From positions 124,001-188,000 of the forward strand of contig JBFOMG010000023.1 in the NCBI GenBank assembly GCA_040830725.1: 64,000 bases of DNA, given 5' to 3'. Shown in pieces: positions 34,143 through 42,482 of this stretch. The position numbers and the translations under genes were made by a program. The stretch comes from JAWKWH01 sp040830725 (GTDB taxonomy: Bacteria; Pseudomonadota; Alphaproteobacteria; Rhizobiales; Rhizobiaceae). How positions within the stretch are numbered: position 1 is the stretch's first letter; every line of letters starts with the position of its first letter. The notes under the pieces are model-generated. The model searched no databases, was not told the origin of the DNA, and was given only the letters and a program-made list of their open reading frames with translations.

Positions 34143-35139
34143 TGCTGCGATCCTTTACTTGGCGCAACTGCGATCGATATCGATTGAGATTTTCACCCGC
34201 ACCCCAACCTTTTCCATCATTTTGCTGGCTAAGTGCATCCATGATGGCGACGAGATTTTCATCGCGGAAGCGCTCCATCTCGCGAATGGACATGTGCCCG
34301 GATTGCTCATCGGACTGCCCGGCGATCAGATCCACCAGCGCACCATCATAATCCGGCACATCCATCAACTTGGTCCACGGCCAGGACAGACAGGGGCCGA
34401 ACTGTGCCAGGAAGTGCCGCATGCCGGCCTCGCCGCCGGCGACACGATAGGTGTCAAAAACACCCATCTGGGCGTAACGCAAACCGAACCCGTAGCGCAC
34501 GATGTCGTCGAGGTCCCTGGTTGTGCAGATACCGTCCTTTATGAGCCAGAGTGATTCACGCCAGATTGCTTCGAGCAGCCGGTCGGCAACAAATGCCTCG
34601 ATTTCCTTTTTCACATGAACCGGCTTCATGCCGATCGATGCATAAGCGGATTTTGCCCGTTCGATCGTTTCAGGCGATGTGCTCTCACCGCCGACAATTT
34701 CAACAACCGGCAAGAGATAGACCGGATTGAAAGGGTGCGCGACAAACAGACGGTCAGGATTGGCCATGGCAGTCTGCATATCGCTCGGCTTCAGCCCTGA
34801 GGTAGAAGAGCCTATGAGCGCACTGGCACTCGCATGGGCATCTATCTCAGCCAGAACCTTGTGCTTGAGCTCAAGTCTTTCCGGCACGCTTTCCTGAATG
34901 AGGTCGGCAGGTGCAACTGCTTCCTCAATCGATTGTGCGTAGGTGATCGCACCCTCGGCAGGCAGCCCAGATGGGACCATGGCGGTGTAGGCATGGCGTG
35001 CGTTATCAAGCACTTCGGAGACCTTGCGCTCCGCTTCTGGATCGGGATCGAAGATTGAAATATCCACGCCGTTGAGCACGAAGCGCGTAGCCCACCCGGC
35101 GCCAATGACACCGCCGCCGACAATAGCTGCAGTTTTCAT
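34132..35139 (-). CDS. L-carnitine dehydrogenase-like 3-hydroxyacyl dehydrogenase
   Basis: This 335-residue NAD-dependent enzyme has Rossmann motif GGGVIGAGWATRF, the SSTSGLKPSDMQ catalytic region, VAHPFNPVYLLPVVEIVGG and a 3-hydroxyacyl-CoA dehydrogenase-like helical domain. It oxidises L-carnitine to 3-dehydrocarnitine. Many homologues carry a fused thioesterase at the C-terminus. This one ends near residue 335 without it. The start overlaps the BKACE stop (ATGA), which pairs it with the next step, and the whole set is divergent from CdhR. Confidence 0.9.
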   Translation of the reverse strand: MKTAAIVGGGVIGAGWATRFVLNGVDISIFDPDPEAERKVSEVLDNARHAYTAMVPSGLPAEGAITYAQSIEEAVAPADLIQESVPERLELKHKVLAEIDAHASASALIGSSTSGLKPSDMQTAMANPDRLFVAHPFNPVYLLPVVEIVGGESTSPETIERAKSAYASIGMKPVHVKKEIEAFVADRLLEAIWRESLWLIKDGICTTRDLDDIVRYGFGLRYAQMGVFDTYRVAGGEAGMRHFLAQFGPCLSWPWTKLMDVPDYDGALVDLIAGQSDEQSGHMSIREMERFRDENLVAIMDALSQQNDGKGWGAGENLNRYRSQLRQVKDRSNEL

Positions 35140-36050
35140 TTTCGTGGAGCCCTCTTCACCAGGCCCAGCTTTGAACGCACTTCCTCCGGACCGATCACCC
35201 GAGCGCCAATATTCTCAACGACCGTCACGGCACGCTCGACCAGTTGGGCATTGGTTGCCAGCACACCCTTCTCCAGCCAGAGATTATCTTCCAGCCCGAC
35301 GCGCACATTGCCGCCGGCCAGAACGGCGGCTGCCGCGTATGCCATCTGGCTGCGTCCGAGAGAGAAGGCCGAAAAGGTCCAATCCTCCGGCACGTTATTG
35401 ACCATGGCCATGAAGGTGTTGAGATCGTCTGGTGCGCCCCAAGGCACGCCCATGCAGAGCTGCACCAATGCGGGGCTGTCAAGAACGCCTTCCTTGACCA
35501 GTTCCTTGGCAAACCAAAGGTGCCCGGTGTCAAACGCCTCGATCTCCGGCTTGACGCCGAGGTCCGTCATCAGTTTACCCATTGCCCGCAACATGCCGGG
35601 CGTGTTGGTCATCACATAGTCAGCCTCGGCGAAGTTCATCGTGCCGCAATCGAGTGTGCAGATTTCCGGCCGGCATTCGGCGACATGGGTGACGCGTTCC
35701 TCCGCGCCAATCATGTCGGTTCCTGCTTCATTCACCGGTAGCGGTGCTTCGGTCGATCCGAACACCATGTCGCCGCCCATACCCGCGGTCAGGTTCAACA
35801 CAACATCCACTTCCGCTTCGCGGATGCGGTCGGTCACTTCGCGGTAGTATTCCAGTTTTCGGCTCGGTGCTCCGGTATCAGGATCACGAACATGACAGTG
35901 GACGATGGCAGCTCCTGCCTTGGCAGCCTCAATGGCGGAATTGGCAATCTGCTCGGGCGAACGGGGTACATGCGGGCTGCGGTCCTGTGTACTTCCAGAG
36001 CCCGTGACGGCACAGGTAATGAAAACTTCTCGGTTCATGGCAAGGGGCAT
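35136..36050 (-). CDS. BKACE family enzyme, putative dehydrocarnitine cleavage
   Basis: This 304-residue TIM-barrel protein has family features EVFITCAVTGSG, AIVHCHVRDPDTGAPSR, LNLTAGMGGDMV and PEICTLDCGTMNF, including the His pair for zinc. BKACE enzymes condense beta-keto acids with acetyl-CoA. Beside L-carnitine dehydrogenase, the likely reaction is 3-dehydrocarnitine plus acetyl-CoA to acetoacetate and betainyl-CoA. The ATG at 36050 has GGAGG upstream, so the longer frame to 36161 is not used. It is the first gene of the leftward operon, divergent from cdhR. Confidence 0.88.
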   Translation of the reverse strand: MPLAMNREVFITCAVTGSGSTQDRSPHVPRSPEQIANSAIEAAKAGAAIVHCHVRDPDTGAPSRKLEYYREVTDRIREAEVDVVLNLTAGMGGDMVFGSTEAPLPVNEAGTDMIGAEERVTHVAECRPEICTLDCGTMNFAEADYVMTNTPGMLRAMGKLMTDLGVKPEIEAFDTGHLWFAKELVKEGVLDSPALVQLCMGVPWGAPDDLNTFMAMVNNVPEDWTFSAFSLGRSQMAYAAAAVLAGGNVRVGLEDNLWLEKGVLATNAQLVERAVTVVENIGARVIGPEEVRSKLGLVKRAPRK

Positions 36051-36090
36051 GTGAATCCTCCAGATCCTACTCAATTGATCATGGCGGACT

Positions 36091-36119
36091 TTACGAAAAT
36101 TGCTTGGCATATTACGAAA
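36091..36119. promoter_or_regulatory. Two direct repeats in the cdhR/BKACE intergenic region
   Basis: TTACGAAA occurs at 36091-36098 and again at 36112-36119, 21 bases apart (two helical turns). Both copies lie between the divergent starts at 36050 and 36125. AraC-type regulators usually bind direct repeats with this spacing, so CdhR is the likely ligand of the site. The pattern is seen, and the binding is inferred. Confidence 0.55.
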
Positions 36120-36124
36120 GCAAG

Positions 36125-37135
36125 ATGATAAAAAGCGCAAGCAGACCGGTTTTTGGGGCATCGGCAGAGCCGCTGGATGTTACCTTTCTGGTCATGAGCG
36201 GGTTGTCGATCAGCTGCGTGTCATCGGCCGTTGATCCGCTTCGTGCGGCAAACCGCGTCACCGGACGGACTGTCTTTTCGTGGCGGTTTGTCTCGTCGGA
36301 CGGAAAACCGGCGATGACGACCTGCGGTTTGCCAATTGCGGTGTCCGGCAAATTCGATGCCGATGTCGGGGGGGACATGCTGATCGTCATTGCTGGATTC
36401 GATACGGCAGACCAGGCAACGCAGGCACTTTTATCACGCGTTTCCCGGACGGCGCGCAGGGTCAGTCTGACCGGCGGCATTGAGGCCGGTTCATGGGTCT
36501 TGGCCCGCGCTGGCCTGTTGGCAGGCCGAAGGGCGACGACTCACTGGGAGGATTTCGAAGATTTTGCCAGCGCCAATCCCGAGGTAGATGTCCTGCAAGA
36601 CCGCTACGTCATAGACGGTAACATATTCACGACCGGAGGTGCGTCCCCGACATTCGACCTTATGACACATCTGATCCGCGCCCGGCTTGGGGTGGCAACA
36701 GCATTGGACGTGGCAAGTGTGTTCATCTACGAGGAAGGCAAAGAAGCGACCGATACGCAGCCGCTGGTCGCCATTGGTCCCGCCGACCGTTATGATCCCC
36801 GCTTTGCTGCGGCAGTCAGGCTGATGGAGAGCAGAATCGACCGGCCGCTCACCACCGCGGCGATCGCCAGACGCCTGAAGATCTCGGTTCGCAGTCTGGA
36901 AAATCTCTTTCAGGCTGCGATAAGCGAGACGCCGGGCGCCTATTATCTCAGGCTGAGGCTGTCGATCGCCCGGAGAATGGTCACGGATACCAGAACGGCT
37001 TTCAGCGAAATTGCCGAACGCTCCGGTTTTTCATCACCGAGTTCATTTTCAAGGGCATTTGCCAAACATTACGGCTCGCCACCCGCCACCGTCCGGCGCA
37101 ATCACACGCGCTCCATGGCTATCGCAATTCCCTGA
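36125..37135 (+). CDS. cdhR: CdhR-like AraC/GlxA family regulator of carnitine catabolism
   Basis: This 336-residue protein has an N-terminal class I amidotransferase-like domain (VTFLVMSGLSISCVSSAVDP, SLTGGIEAGSWVLARAGLL, IDGNIFTTGGASPTFDLM) and a C-terminal AraC DNA-binding domain (ALTIAARRLKIS-like region, SVRSLENLFQAAI, FSEIAERSGFSSPSSFSRAF). The GlxA-type layout matches CdhR, the carnitine-responsive activator. It is divergent from BKACE, which supports that. A TTG at 36104 is in frame, but the ATG at 36125 leaves both direct repeats outside the gene. The 3' end overlaps the thiolase by 34 bases tail to tail. Confidence 0.85.
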   Translation: MIKSASRPVFGASAEPLDVTFLVMSGLSISCVSSAVDPLRAANRVTGRTVFSWRFVSSDGKPAMTTCGLPIAVSGKFDADVGGDMLIVIAGFDTADQATQALLSRVSRTARRVSLTGGIEAGSWVLARAGLLAGRRATTHWEDFEDFASANPEVDVLQDRYVIDGNIFTTGGASPTFDLMTHLIRARLGVATALDVASVFIYEEGKEATDTQPLVAIGPADRYDPRFAAAVRLMESRIDRPLTTAAIARRLKISVRSLENLFQAAISETPGAYYLRLRLSIARRMVTDTRTAFSEIAERSGFSSPSSFSRAFAKHYGSPPATVRRNHTRSMAIAIP

Positions 37136-38310
37136 CCGACACCGATACACATGGTCGCAAGCGCCAGTTTGCCGTTGCGCTCAACGAGTTCCAGCGCCGC
37201 TGTTGCCGCGATACGGGCCCCCGACATTCCGAGTGGATGTCCGAGTGCGATGGCTCCTCCATTGGGATTAACGTGTTCAGCGTCATCGGCAATTCCAAGC
37301 TCACGCAGCGTCGCAAGTCCTTGAGAAGCAAAGGCTTCGTTCAGTTCGATGACATCGAAATCCTGCGGCTTCACACCCAGGCGCTGACAAAGCTTCTGCG
37401 TTGCCGGTGCCGGACCGAAGCCCATGATGCGTGGCGCAAGTCCGGTCGCCGCACCGCCCAGAACGCGGGCTATCGGCGTCAGGCCATGTTTTTTTGCAGC
37501 GGCTTCCGACGCTACAATGATTGCCGCCGCCCCGTCATTAACGCCTGAGGCGTTGCCAGCGGTGACAGTCCCGCCTTCCTTTTTGAATGGTGTCGGCAGT
37601 TTGGCGAGCTTTTCAGCCGTCGTTCCGGCCCGCGGGTGCTCATCGGTGTCGACAACAACCGGATCGCCTTTGCGCTGCGGAATCGTTACGGATGTGATCT
37701 CCTTTGCCAAACGGCCGTTTTCCTGCGCCGCAACAGCCTTGGACTGACTGCGTTCGGCAAACGCATCCTGATCAGCGCGGCTGATCTGGAAATCCGTAGC
37801 GACATTCTCGGCAGTTTCCGGCATGGAATCGATGCCATATTGCTTCTTCATCAGCGGATTGACGAACCGCCAGCCGATTGTCGTGTCATATATTTCCGCC
37901 TTTCGCGAAAAGGCACTGTCAGCCTTTGGCATGACGAATGGTGCGCGCGACATCGATTCAACACCGCCGGCAATCATCAATTCAGCTTCGCCGGTCTTGA
38001 TCGCACGAGAGGCGTCGATCAAGGCGTTCATGCCGGAACCGCAAAGCCGGTTGATCGTCGCGCCGGGCACGCGCTCCGGCAATCCCGCCAGCAGCAGGCT
38101 CATGCGCGCAACGTTACGGTTGTCTTCGCCGGCCTGATTGGCGCAGCCATAGATCACATCATCGACCGCTTCCCAATCCACACCTTCGTTGCGGTCCTTC
38201 AGTGCTTTGAGTGGCACTGCACCCAGATCATCGGCGCGTACCGATGAAAGTGCGCCGCCAAAGCGGCCAATCGGCGTGCGGATGTAGTCACAAATATAGG
38301 CTTCTTGCAT
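37102..38310 (-). CDS. pcaF: Acetyl-CoA acyltransferase, 3-oxoadipyl-CoA thiolase type
   Basis: This 402-residue thiolase has the active-site Cys in NRLCGSGMNALIDASRA, the NEAFASQ motif and GGAIALGHPLGMSGAR, and ends with CIGVGQG. The N-terminus (AYICDYIRTPIGRFGGAL) and DDVIYGCANQAGEDNRN match rhizobial PcaF-type thiolases. It cleaves 3-ketoacyl-CoA with CoA. Near a carnitine cluster that yields acetoacetate it may serve acetoacetyl-CoA cleavage, but the beta-ketoadipate assignment rests on family resemblance. Its end overlaps cdhR by 34 bases. Confidence 0.88.
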   Translation of the reverse strand: MQEAYICDYIRTPIGRFGGALSSVRADDLGAVPLKALKDRNEGVDWEAVDDVIYGCANQAGEDNRNVARMSLLLAGLPERVPGATINRLCGSGMNALIDASRAIKTGEAELMIAGGVESMSRAPFVMPKADSAFSRKAEIYDTTIGWRFVNPLMKKQYGIDSMPETAENVATDFQISRADQDAFAERSQSKAVAAQENGRLAKEITSVTIPQRKGDPVVVDTDEHPRAGTTAEKLAKLPTPFKKEGGTVTAGNASGVNDGAAAIIVASEAAAKKHGLTPIARVLGGAATGLAPRIMGFGPAPATQKLCQRLGVKPQDFDVIELNEAFASQGLATLRELGIADDAEHVNPNGGAIALGHPLGMSGARIAATAALELVERNGKLALATMCIGVGQGIAIAMERV

Positions 38311-38478
38311 GAAAGGGATCTCTTGGAACCGGGTTCAGTTGTGATTGCCGGTGTAGCACAGACCACCGCATGGAGTTCAATCCTGAAAATGTGCGCATTC
38401 CGCAACTCGGCCCGTAATCGCGATTGAACGATCATCAATGGTCAGCGAGTATGGCCTGCCAACTTGTGGAGGTCCGGA

Positions 38479-38832
38479 ATGCTTTCTTATTTGCTGCCAG
38501 TCTATCAGGTCGTGCGGGGGTTTGTTCTTTCTTGGAACAATCCGGTTTTCCGCAACACCACCGGCGCCGTCGCGCTGCTCCTGATTTCAGGCACCTGGTT
38601 TTATGCTCAGGTAGAGGGCTGGCGAATTATTGATGCGCTCTATTTCAGTTTCATCACATTGACCACCATCGGATATGGCGATCTGACGCCAAAAACCGAT
38701 GCCGGGAAGATTTTCACCATGTTTTATGCGGCGGCGGGCATTGGATTGATTTTGAAGATTATCCAGATGCTCGCCCAACCCGCCGAGCCAGAAAGCGCAG
38801 GTGGCGATGTCACGTCAAAAGGTGATGATTGA
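38479..38832 (+). CDS. Small two-helix potassium channel
   Basis: This 117-residue protein has two hydrophobic helices flanking a pore loop with the selectivity filter TIGYGD (residues 63-68) within ITLTTIGYGDLTP. No RCK or cyclic-nucleotide domain follows, only a short polar tail. It should form a tetrameric potassium pore in the inner membrane. The ATG at 38479 has GGAGG at 38467-38471, and the TTG at 38464 is not preferred. A bidirectional terminator follows at once. Confidence 0.85.
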   Translation: MLSYLLPVYQVVRGFVLSWNNPVFRNTTGAVALLLISGTWFYAQVEGWRIIDALYFSFITLTTIGYGDLTPKTDAGKIFTMFYAAAGIGLILKIIQMLAQPAEPESAGGDVTSKGDD

Positions 38833-38836
38833 AACG

Positions 38837-38862
38837 AAAAGGCCGCCAGAGGCGGCCTTTTT
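38837..38862. terminator. Bidirectional intrinsic terminator
   Basis: AAAAGGCCGCC and GGCGGCCTTTT form an 11-base stem around AGA with A-tract on one side and T-tract on the other. It separates the channel gene (rightward) from the TadG-like gene (leftward), ending both transcripts. Confidence 0.9.
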
Positions 38863-38870
38863 GGATAGTG

Positions 38871-40184
38871 TCAGCGTGTGAGGCGCAGTTGCTTGATGCT
38901 AACCGCGATGTCCTTGTAGATTTTTTTCAGTTCGTCACCATTGCCAGCTTCGTGATAATAGGCGACTTCCTCTGTATCTGTTGATGCACAATCGCGCATC
39001 AATTCCCTGGCGTCGCGATTGTTGAGCGCGAAGCCGATGGTGAAAATCTCGATACCCTGATTTTTCATGTTCCGGCAAAGTTTACGCGCTTTTGCCATCG
39101 ATTTTCTTGATTGTCTGTATTGAGACGAGTTTTTCGGTACGCCGGCATAGGCAACATTGAACTCGCCATCGGTCATGATGACAGCGAATTTACGAACATC
39201 GCTGCCGTATTCAGCCGGTGTGGAACCGGCGGGCAGATATTCTGCCCATTTCGGCGACATCAGATACCAGGCCCACTGAATGCCGATATGCCCGCCTGTT
39301 CCGCCACCGGTTGTCATGTCGGCGACGGCATCCTGAAGCAGGCCCGCATCTGCAGACAACGGAATCAGAGGAGACGCAGGACACCTTCTGAGCCGGAAAT
39401 CGCGGTTGATCTTGCCCTTGCGCGGACTGTCATCGGTGAACTGGCCTTGTCCCTTGCGTTCAGTCGAGCAATTGTCGGCAGCTGCGGATCCTTCACCAGC
39501 CGGTGCAGAGGGGTCGTCCACCGGCGGAGCTCCGCTGGTATTTTCGTCTTCCGCAAATACGGTCTGGTACAGCGGCCCGGTGTTCACTCCTTCAGCATAA
39601 GGCACCATGGCGACACGCAGCTTGCCGTTGGCCGCACTGCCGCCGAGCAGGTCACCGATCCCCGATGTTGCCGCTGTTTTCAAGTCATTGATCTTTTTCC
39701 CGCGCATTGATCCGGTCACATCAAAGGTCATCACGACTTCGGTTGAGTCGATTCCATACAATGCCGAGCCACTGGCGGTGTTCCTCCGCGTTTTCTTCCC
39801 GGCCAACGCCATGAAGGTCATCGGCATATCCCGGCTCAGATCCACCGAAATCTTCTCGTTGACCGTGTCGATCTTGAAGTTGGTAATCTCGTATTCGTGC
39901 CCCGGGCCGACATCGACGCCGAGCGTGCCTTCGATATACTCTTTTACGAATTCGTAGGCCTCATCGGGCTCAATATCGCCAAGCATCAGGTCGCGCGCCG
40001 CCGCCAGGATCGCCGCATCCACGGCGTTGGCTGACGTCGAGTTACTGGTCGCCATACGACCGAAATCGATCGCAAATCCCGCCGCAAGCAAGATCGTAAG
40101 CGATCCTGCCGCGAGCATCAGCGAAAAATTGCCGGAACGGTCGTTTGCAAATTTCCGCAGCAGTCTGCGTGAGGATTGAGGCAT
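38871..40184 (-). CDS. TadG-like von Willebrand factor A domain membrane protein
   Basis: This 437-residue protein has an N-terminal TadE/TadG-type anchor (KFANDRSGNFSLMLAAG plus a hydrophobic segment ending GFAIDFGRM), a short ectodomain, and a vWA domain near residues 140-435. Its MIDAS-like motif reads VVMTFDVTGSMRG. A second vWA block is VIMTDGEFNVAY and later IEIFTIGFALNN. TadG proteins support Flp/Tad pili in the envelope, but no other tad gene is in the window, so this is an orphan. I use the ATG at 40184. GTG at 40193 abuts the GAGAAG sequence and is less likely. Confidence 0.85.
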   Translation of the reverse strand: MPQSSRRLLRKFANDRSGNFSLMLAAGSLTILLAAGFAIDFGRMATSNSTSANAVDAAILAAARDLMLGDIEPDEAYEFVKEYIEGTLGVDVGPGHEYEITNFKIDTVNEKISVDLSRDMPMTFMALAGKKTRRNTASGSALYGIDSTEVVMTFDVTGSMRGKKINDLKTAATSGIGDLLGGSAANGKLRVAMVPYAEGVNTGPLYQTVFAEDENTSGAPPVDDPSAPAGEGSAAADNCSTERKGQGQFTDDSPRKGKINRDFRLRRCPASPLIPLSADAGLLQDAVADMTTGGGTGGHIGIQWAWYLMSPKWAEYLPAGSTPAEYGSDVRKFAVIMTDGEFNVAYAGVPKNSSQYRQSRKSMAKARKLCRNMKNQGIEIFTIGFALNNRDARELMRDCASTDTEEVAYYHEAGNGDELKKIYKDIAVSIKQLRLTR

Positions 40185-40525
40185 GGTATTCACTTCTCGG
40201 ATTTGGGCCAGGCTGCCAAAGCAACGGCGTATGACATTGCATATTGGTAAAATCTAATATTCTGATGTTTAGGGAGGTTTCACCGGGTCCGGCGAATTTG
40301 CATAAACTTTTAGCCAACCGTCACAGTTTGGAATATCCGGACGGTGGCCAAGGCCCAATAACCGCTATTAATGCAATAATATCAGATATTTAATGTGGTG
40401 ACCGGCTGCGCTATACTGCTTGTTTACCAAAGTTAAAAACACAGCTTTTCGCGGGGTGTACCGAAGCCTGGCGGAAATGGCTTCTGCGTCGGAAGTCCGG
40501 TAATTTGGTGCGCGGTTTTGGCCGT
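40185..40525. other. Intergenic region, about 340 bases
   Basis: This lies between the start of the TadG-like gene and the stop of the GGDEF-EAL gene. It is AT-rich near 40240-40420 and should hold the promoter of the TadG-like gene. I see no gene, tRNA or clear inverted repeat in it. Confidence 0.5.
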
Positions 40526-41875
40526 TCAGATTGCCTTGGCGTGCAGCGCTCCGCGATAGGCGTCACGCAAATATCCCATCGTTGCATTGGCATCGACCGG
40601 CTTGCCGAAGAAGAAACCCTGGCCGCCCTGGCAGCCGAACTGAACCAGTTTGTCGGCCTGTTTTTCGTCTTCAATGCCCTCGGCGACCACATCCATGCCA
40701 AGACCTTCGCACATGGCAAGAATGGCACGGATTATGTGTTCGGAAGGCCGATCCTCAAGGATGGAGGAAACAAATGCACGATCGATTTTGAGTTTGTCAA
40801 AGTGGAAATCGCGCAGACGGCCGAGGCTGGATTGGCCGGTGCCGAAATCGTCAAGCGAAACCCGGATGCCGACGCGCCGAAGGTCTTCGACGATCTTCTC
40901 GGCCGAAGCCGGATCGCTCATTACGCCGGTTTCAGTGATCTCGATCTCGAGGCGCTTGGGATCAAACCCGGTTTTCTCAAGGATGGACAGAATATGCAGA
41001 CCGGTGTTCTGGTCCACCAATTGCGACGGCGACAAATTGAACGACAGGAAAAGATGTTCCGGCCATTCCCGCGCTGCTTCGGTCGCTTTGCGAAGCAGAA
41101 GCTGGGACATGGGCCCGACAATACCGCGTTCTTCGGCGATCGGAATGAACACCGCCGGCGAAACAAATCCCAGATCCCTGTCGGTCCACCGGGCCAGGCA
41201 CTCAAAGCCGATTGTCTGACGGGTCTTCAAATCGACGATTGGCTGGAAATGCGGTTCGACCTCTCCTGCGGAGACCGCCCGCCGGAGCGCTTGCTCAATG
41301 CGGGCAACCCGCTTGGCTGCTTCTTCCATTTCCTGGGAGTAGACCACAACACGGCCACGACCCGACCGCTTTGCGTGGTAAAGAGCAGTTTCAGCCCTGG
41401 AAACGAGCTGCTGAGGGGTTTCGTCATTGAAGTAGTAAAGTGCGCAACCGACCGATGCCGACAGCCGCGCGGTTCTTTCGCCGACATCATAGGGCGCCGA
41501 CAGAACCTCGATCAGCATTTTTGCCTGATCCTTGATCGCTTCCTCGCGGAATGTCATCGGATACAGGAACGCGAATTCGTCTCCTCCGACGCGCGTCATG
41601 ATCGACTGTTCGTCCATTGCCGAACGCAGCCGCATGGAAACCTGCAGCAAAATATCGTCGCCGGCGCTGCGGCCGAACAGATCATTGATCGGCTTGAACC
41701 CATCCAGATCGATTATGCCGATTGCAAACGGGGCAGGGTCTTCAGCGCGCTCAGCGATCAAGCGTTCCATCTTGTCGTAGAATCGCGCACGGTTGCCCAG
41801 GCCGGTCAGCGAATCTGTCATCGCAAGTTCGGCGGGATTGGCGCTGCCGTTTGTGTCTTCGACGGAAGAATTCAT
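40526..41875 (-). CDS. Diguanylate cyclase/phosphodiesterase (GGDEF-EAL), no sensor domain
   Basis: This 449-residue protein starts almost directly with a GGDEF domain (DSLTGLGNRARF, GGDEF at residues 97-101) and continues with an EAL domain (ECL at 225-227 in place of EAL, then FNLSPSQL, EITETG, SLDDFGTG, DKLKIDR, AEGIED). Both catalytic sets look complete, so it may make or break c-di-GMP. No RxxD inhibitory site precedes GGDEF. There is no sensor or membrane segment, so it is probably cytoplasmic. ATG at 41875 with AGGGG upstream is preferred over TTG 41890. Confidence 0.9.
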   Translation of the reverse strand: MNSSVEDTNGSANPAELAMTDSLTGLGNRARFYDKMERLIAERAEDPAPFAIGIIDLDGFKPINDLFGRSAGDDILLQVSMRLRSAMDEQSIMTRVGGDEFAFLYPMTFREEAIKDQAKMLIEVLSAPYDVGERTARLSASVGCALYYFNDETPQQLVSRAETALYHAKRSGRGRVVVYSQEMEEAAKRVARIEQALRRAVSAGEVEPHFQPIVDLKTRQTIGFECLARWTDRDLGFVSPAVFIPIAEERGIVGPMSQLLLRKATEAAREWPEHLFLSFNLSPSQLVDQNTGLHILSILEKTGFDPKRLEIEITETGVMSDPASAEKIVEDLRRVGIRVSLDDFGTGQSSLGRLRDFHFDKLKIDRAFVSSILEDRPSEHIIRAILAMCEGLGMDVVAEGIEDEKQADKLVQFGCQGGQGFFFGKPVDANATMGYLRDAYRGALHAKAI

Positions 41876-41969
41876 TGATGCCCCTGCCAAGGATGGTGCT
41901 TATTTTATGCGACGCTCACATAAAAGCGTTTATGAAAGGTATCTTCGCTCTTTACCCTAACGGGTTTGG

Positions 41970-42383
41970 TTAGCCATTTATGACCGCCGGCGGTGCAAGA
42001 TTACGCCAGTGATCAAGTTTCTCTTTCAGTTTGTCCGGACTGATCGGCTTGGCGATGTAGTCGTCCATGCCTGCCTCCAGGCACCGTTCGCTGTCGCCTT
42101 TCAACGCATGGGCGGTGGCTGCGATGATGGCAACCTTGCTGCCGCTCGATGCCTCCAGTTCACGGATTTTCTGTGTTGCTTCAAGACCGTTCATCACCGG
42201 CATTGAAACATCCATGACGATCAGTGGCGGCTGAAACTGCTGGTATTTCGCAACGGCCTCCTGACCGTTTGCGGCGATCTCGAAAGTCAGGCCGAGTTCT
42301 TCCATGATGAACGAGAAGACCATCTGGTTCACGTCATTGTCTTCGGCAATGAGTACGTCGATCGCACCGTTGTTTCCGGTCAT
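41970..42383 (-). CDS. Stand-alone response regulator receiver protein
   Basis: This 137-residue CheY-like protein has the phosphoacceptor Asp in IVMDVSMPVM, an acidic DVLIAEDNDVNQMV start, a Thr in AATAHALKGD and Lys in YIAKPISPDKL. There is no output domain, so it relays a signal to another protein. It lies 94 bases upstream of the GGDEF-EAL gene in the same direction and could be part of the same pathway. The ATG at 42383 follows GGGAGCCAGG. Confidence 0.88.
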   Translation of the reverse strand: MTGNNGAIDVLIAEDNDVNQMVFSFIMEELGLTFEIAANGQEAVAKYQQFQPPLIVMDVSMPVMNGLEATQKIRELEASSGSKVAIIAATAHALKGDSERCLEAGMDDYIAKPISPDKLKEKLDHWRNLAPPAVING

Positions 42384-42482
42384 GAACCTGGCTCCCGCCA
42401 ATAAGAGTACCCTTGTGGTGCAGAAGTCTGCATGGATGATGTGAACACCGGGTAAACTGCTGATAAGTATCTGAAAGTAATA

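Noticed and set aside
40505..41878. Long rightward frame of 457 codons
   Set aside because: It is the exact antisense of the GGDEF-EAL gene, which has complete catalytic motifs. Codon composition alone leaves the antisense open.
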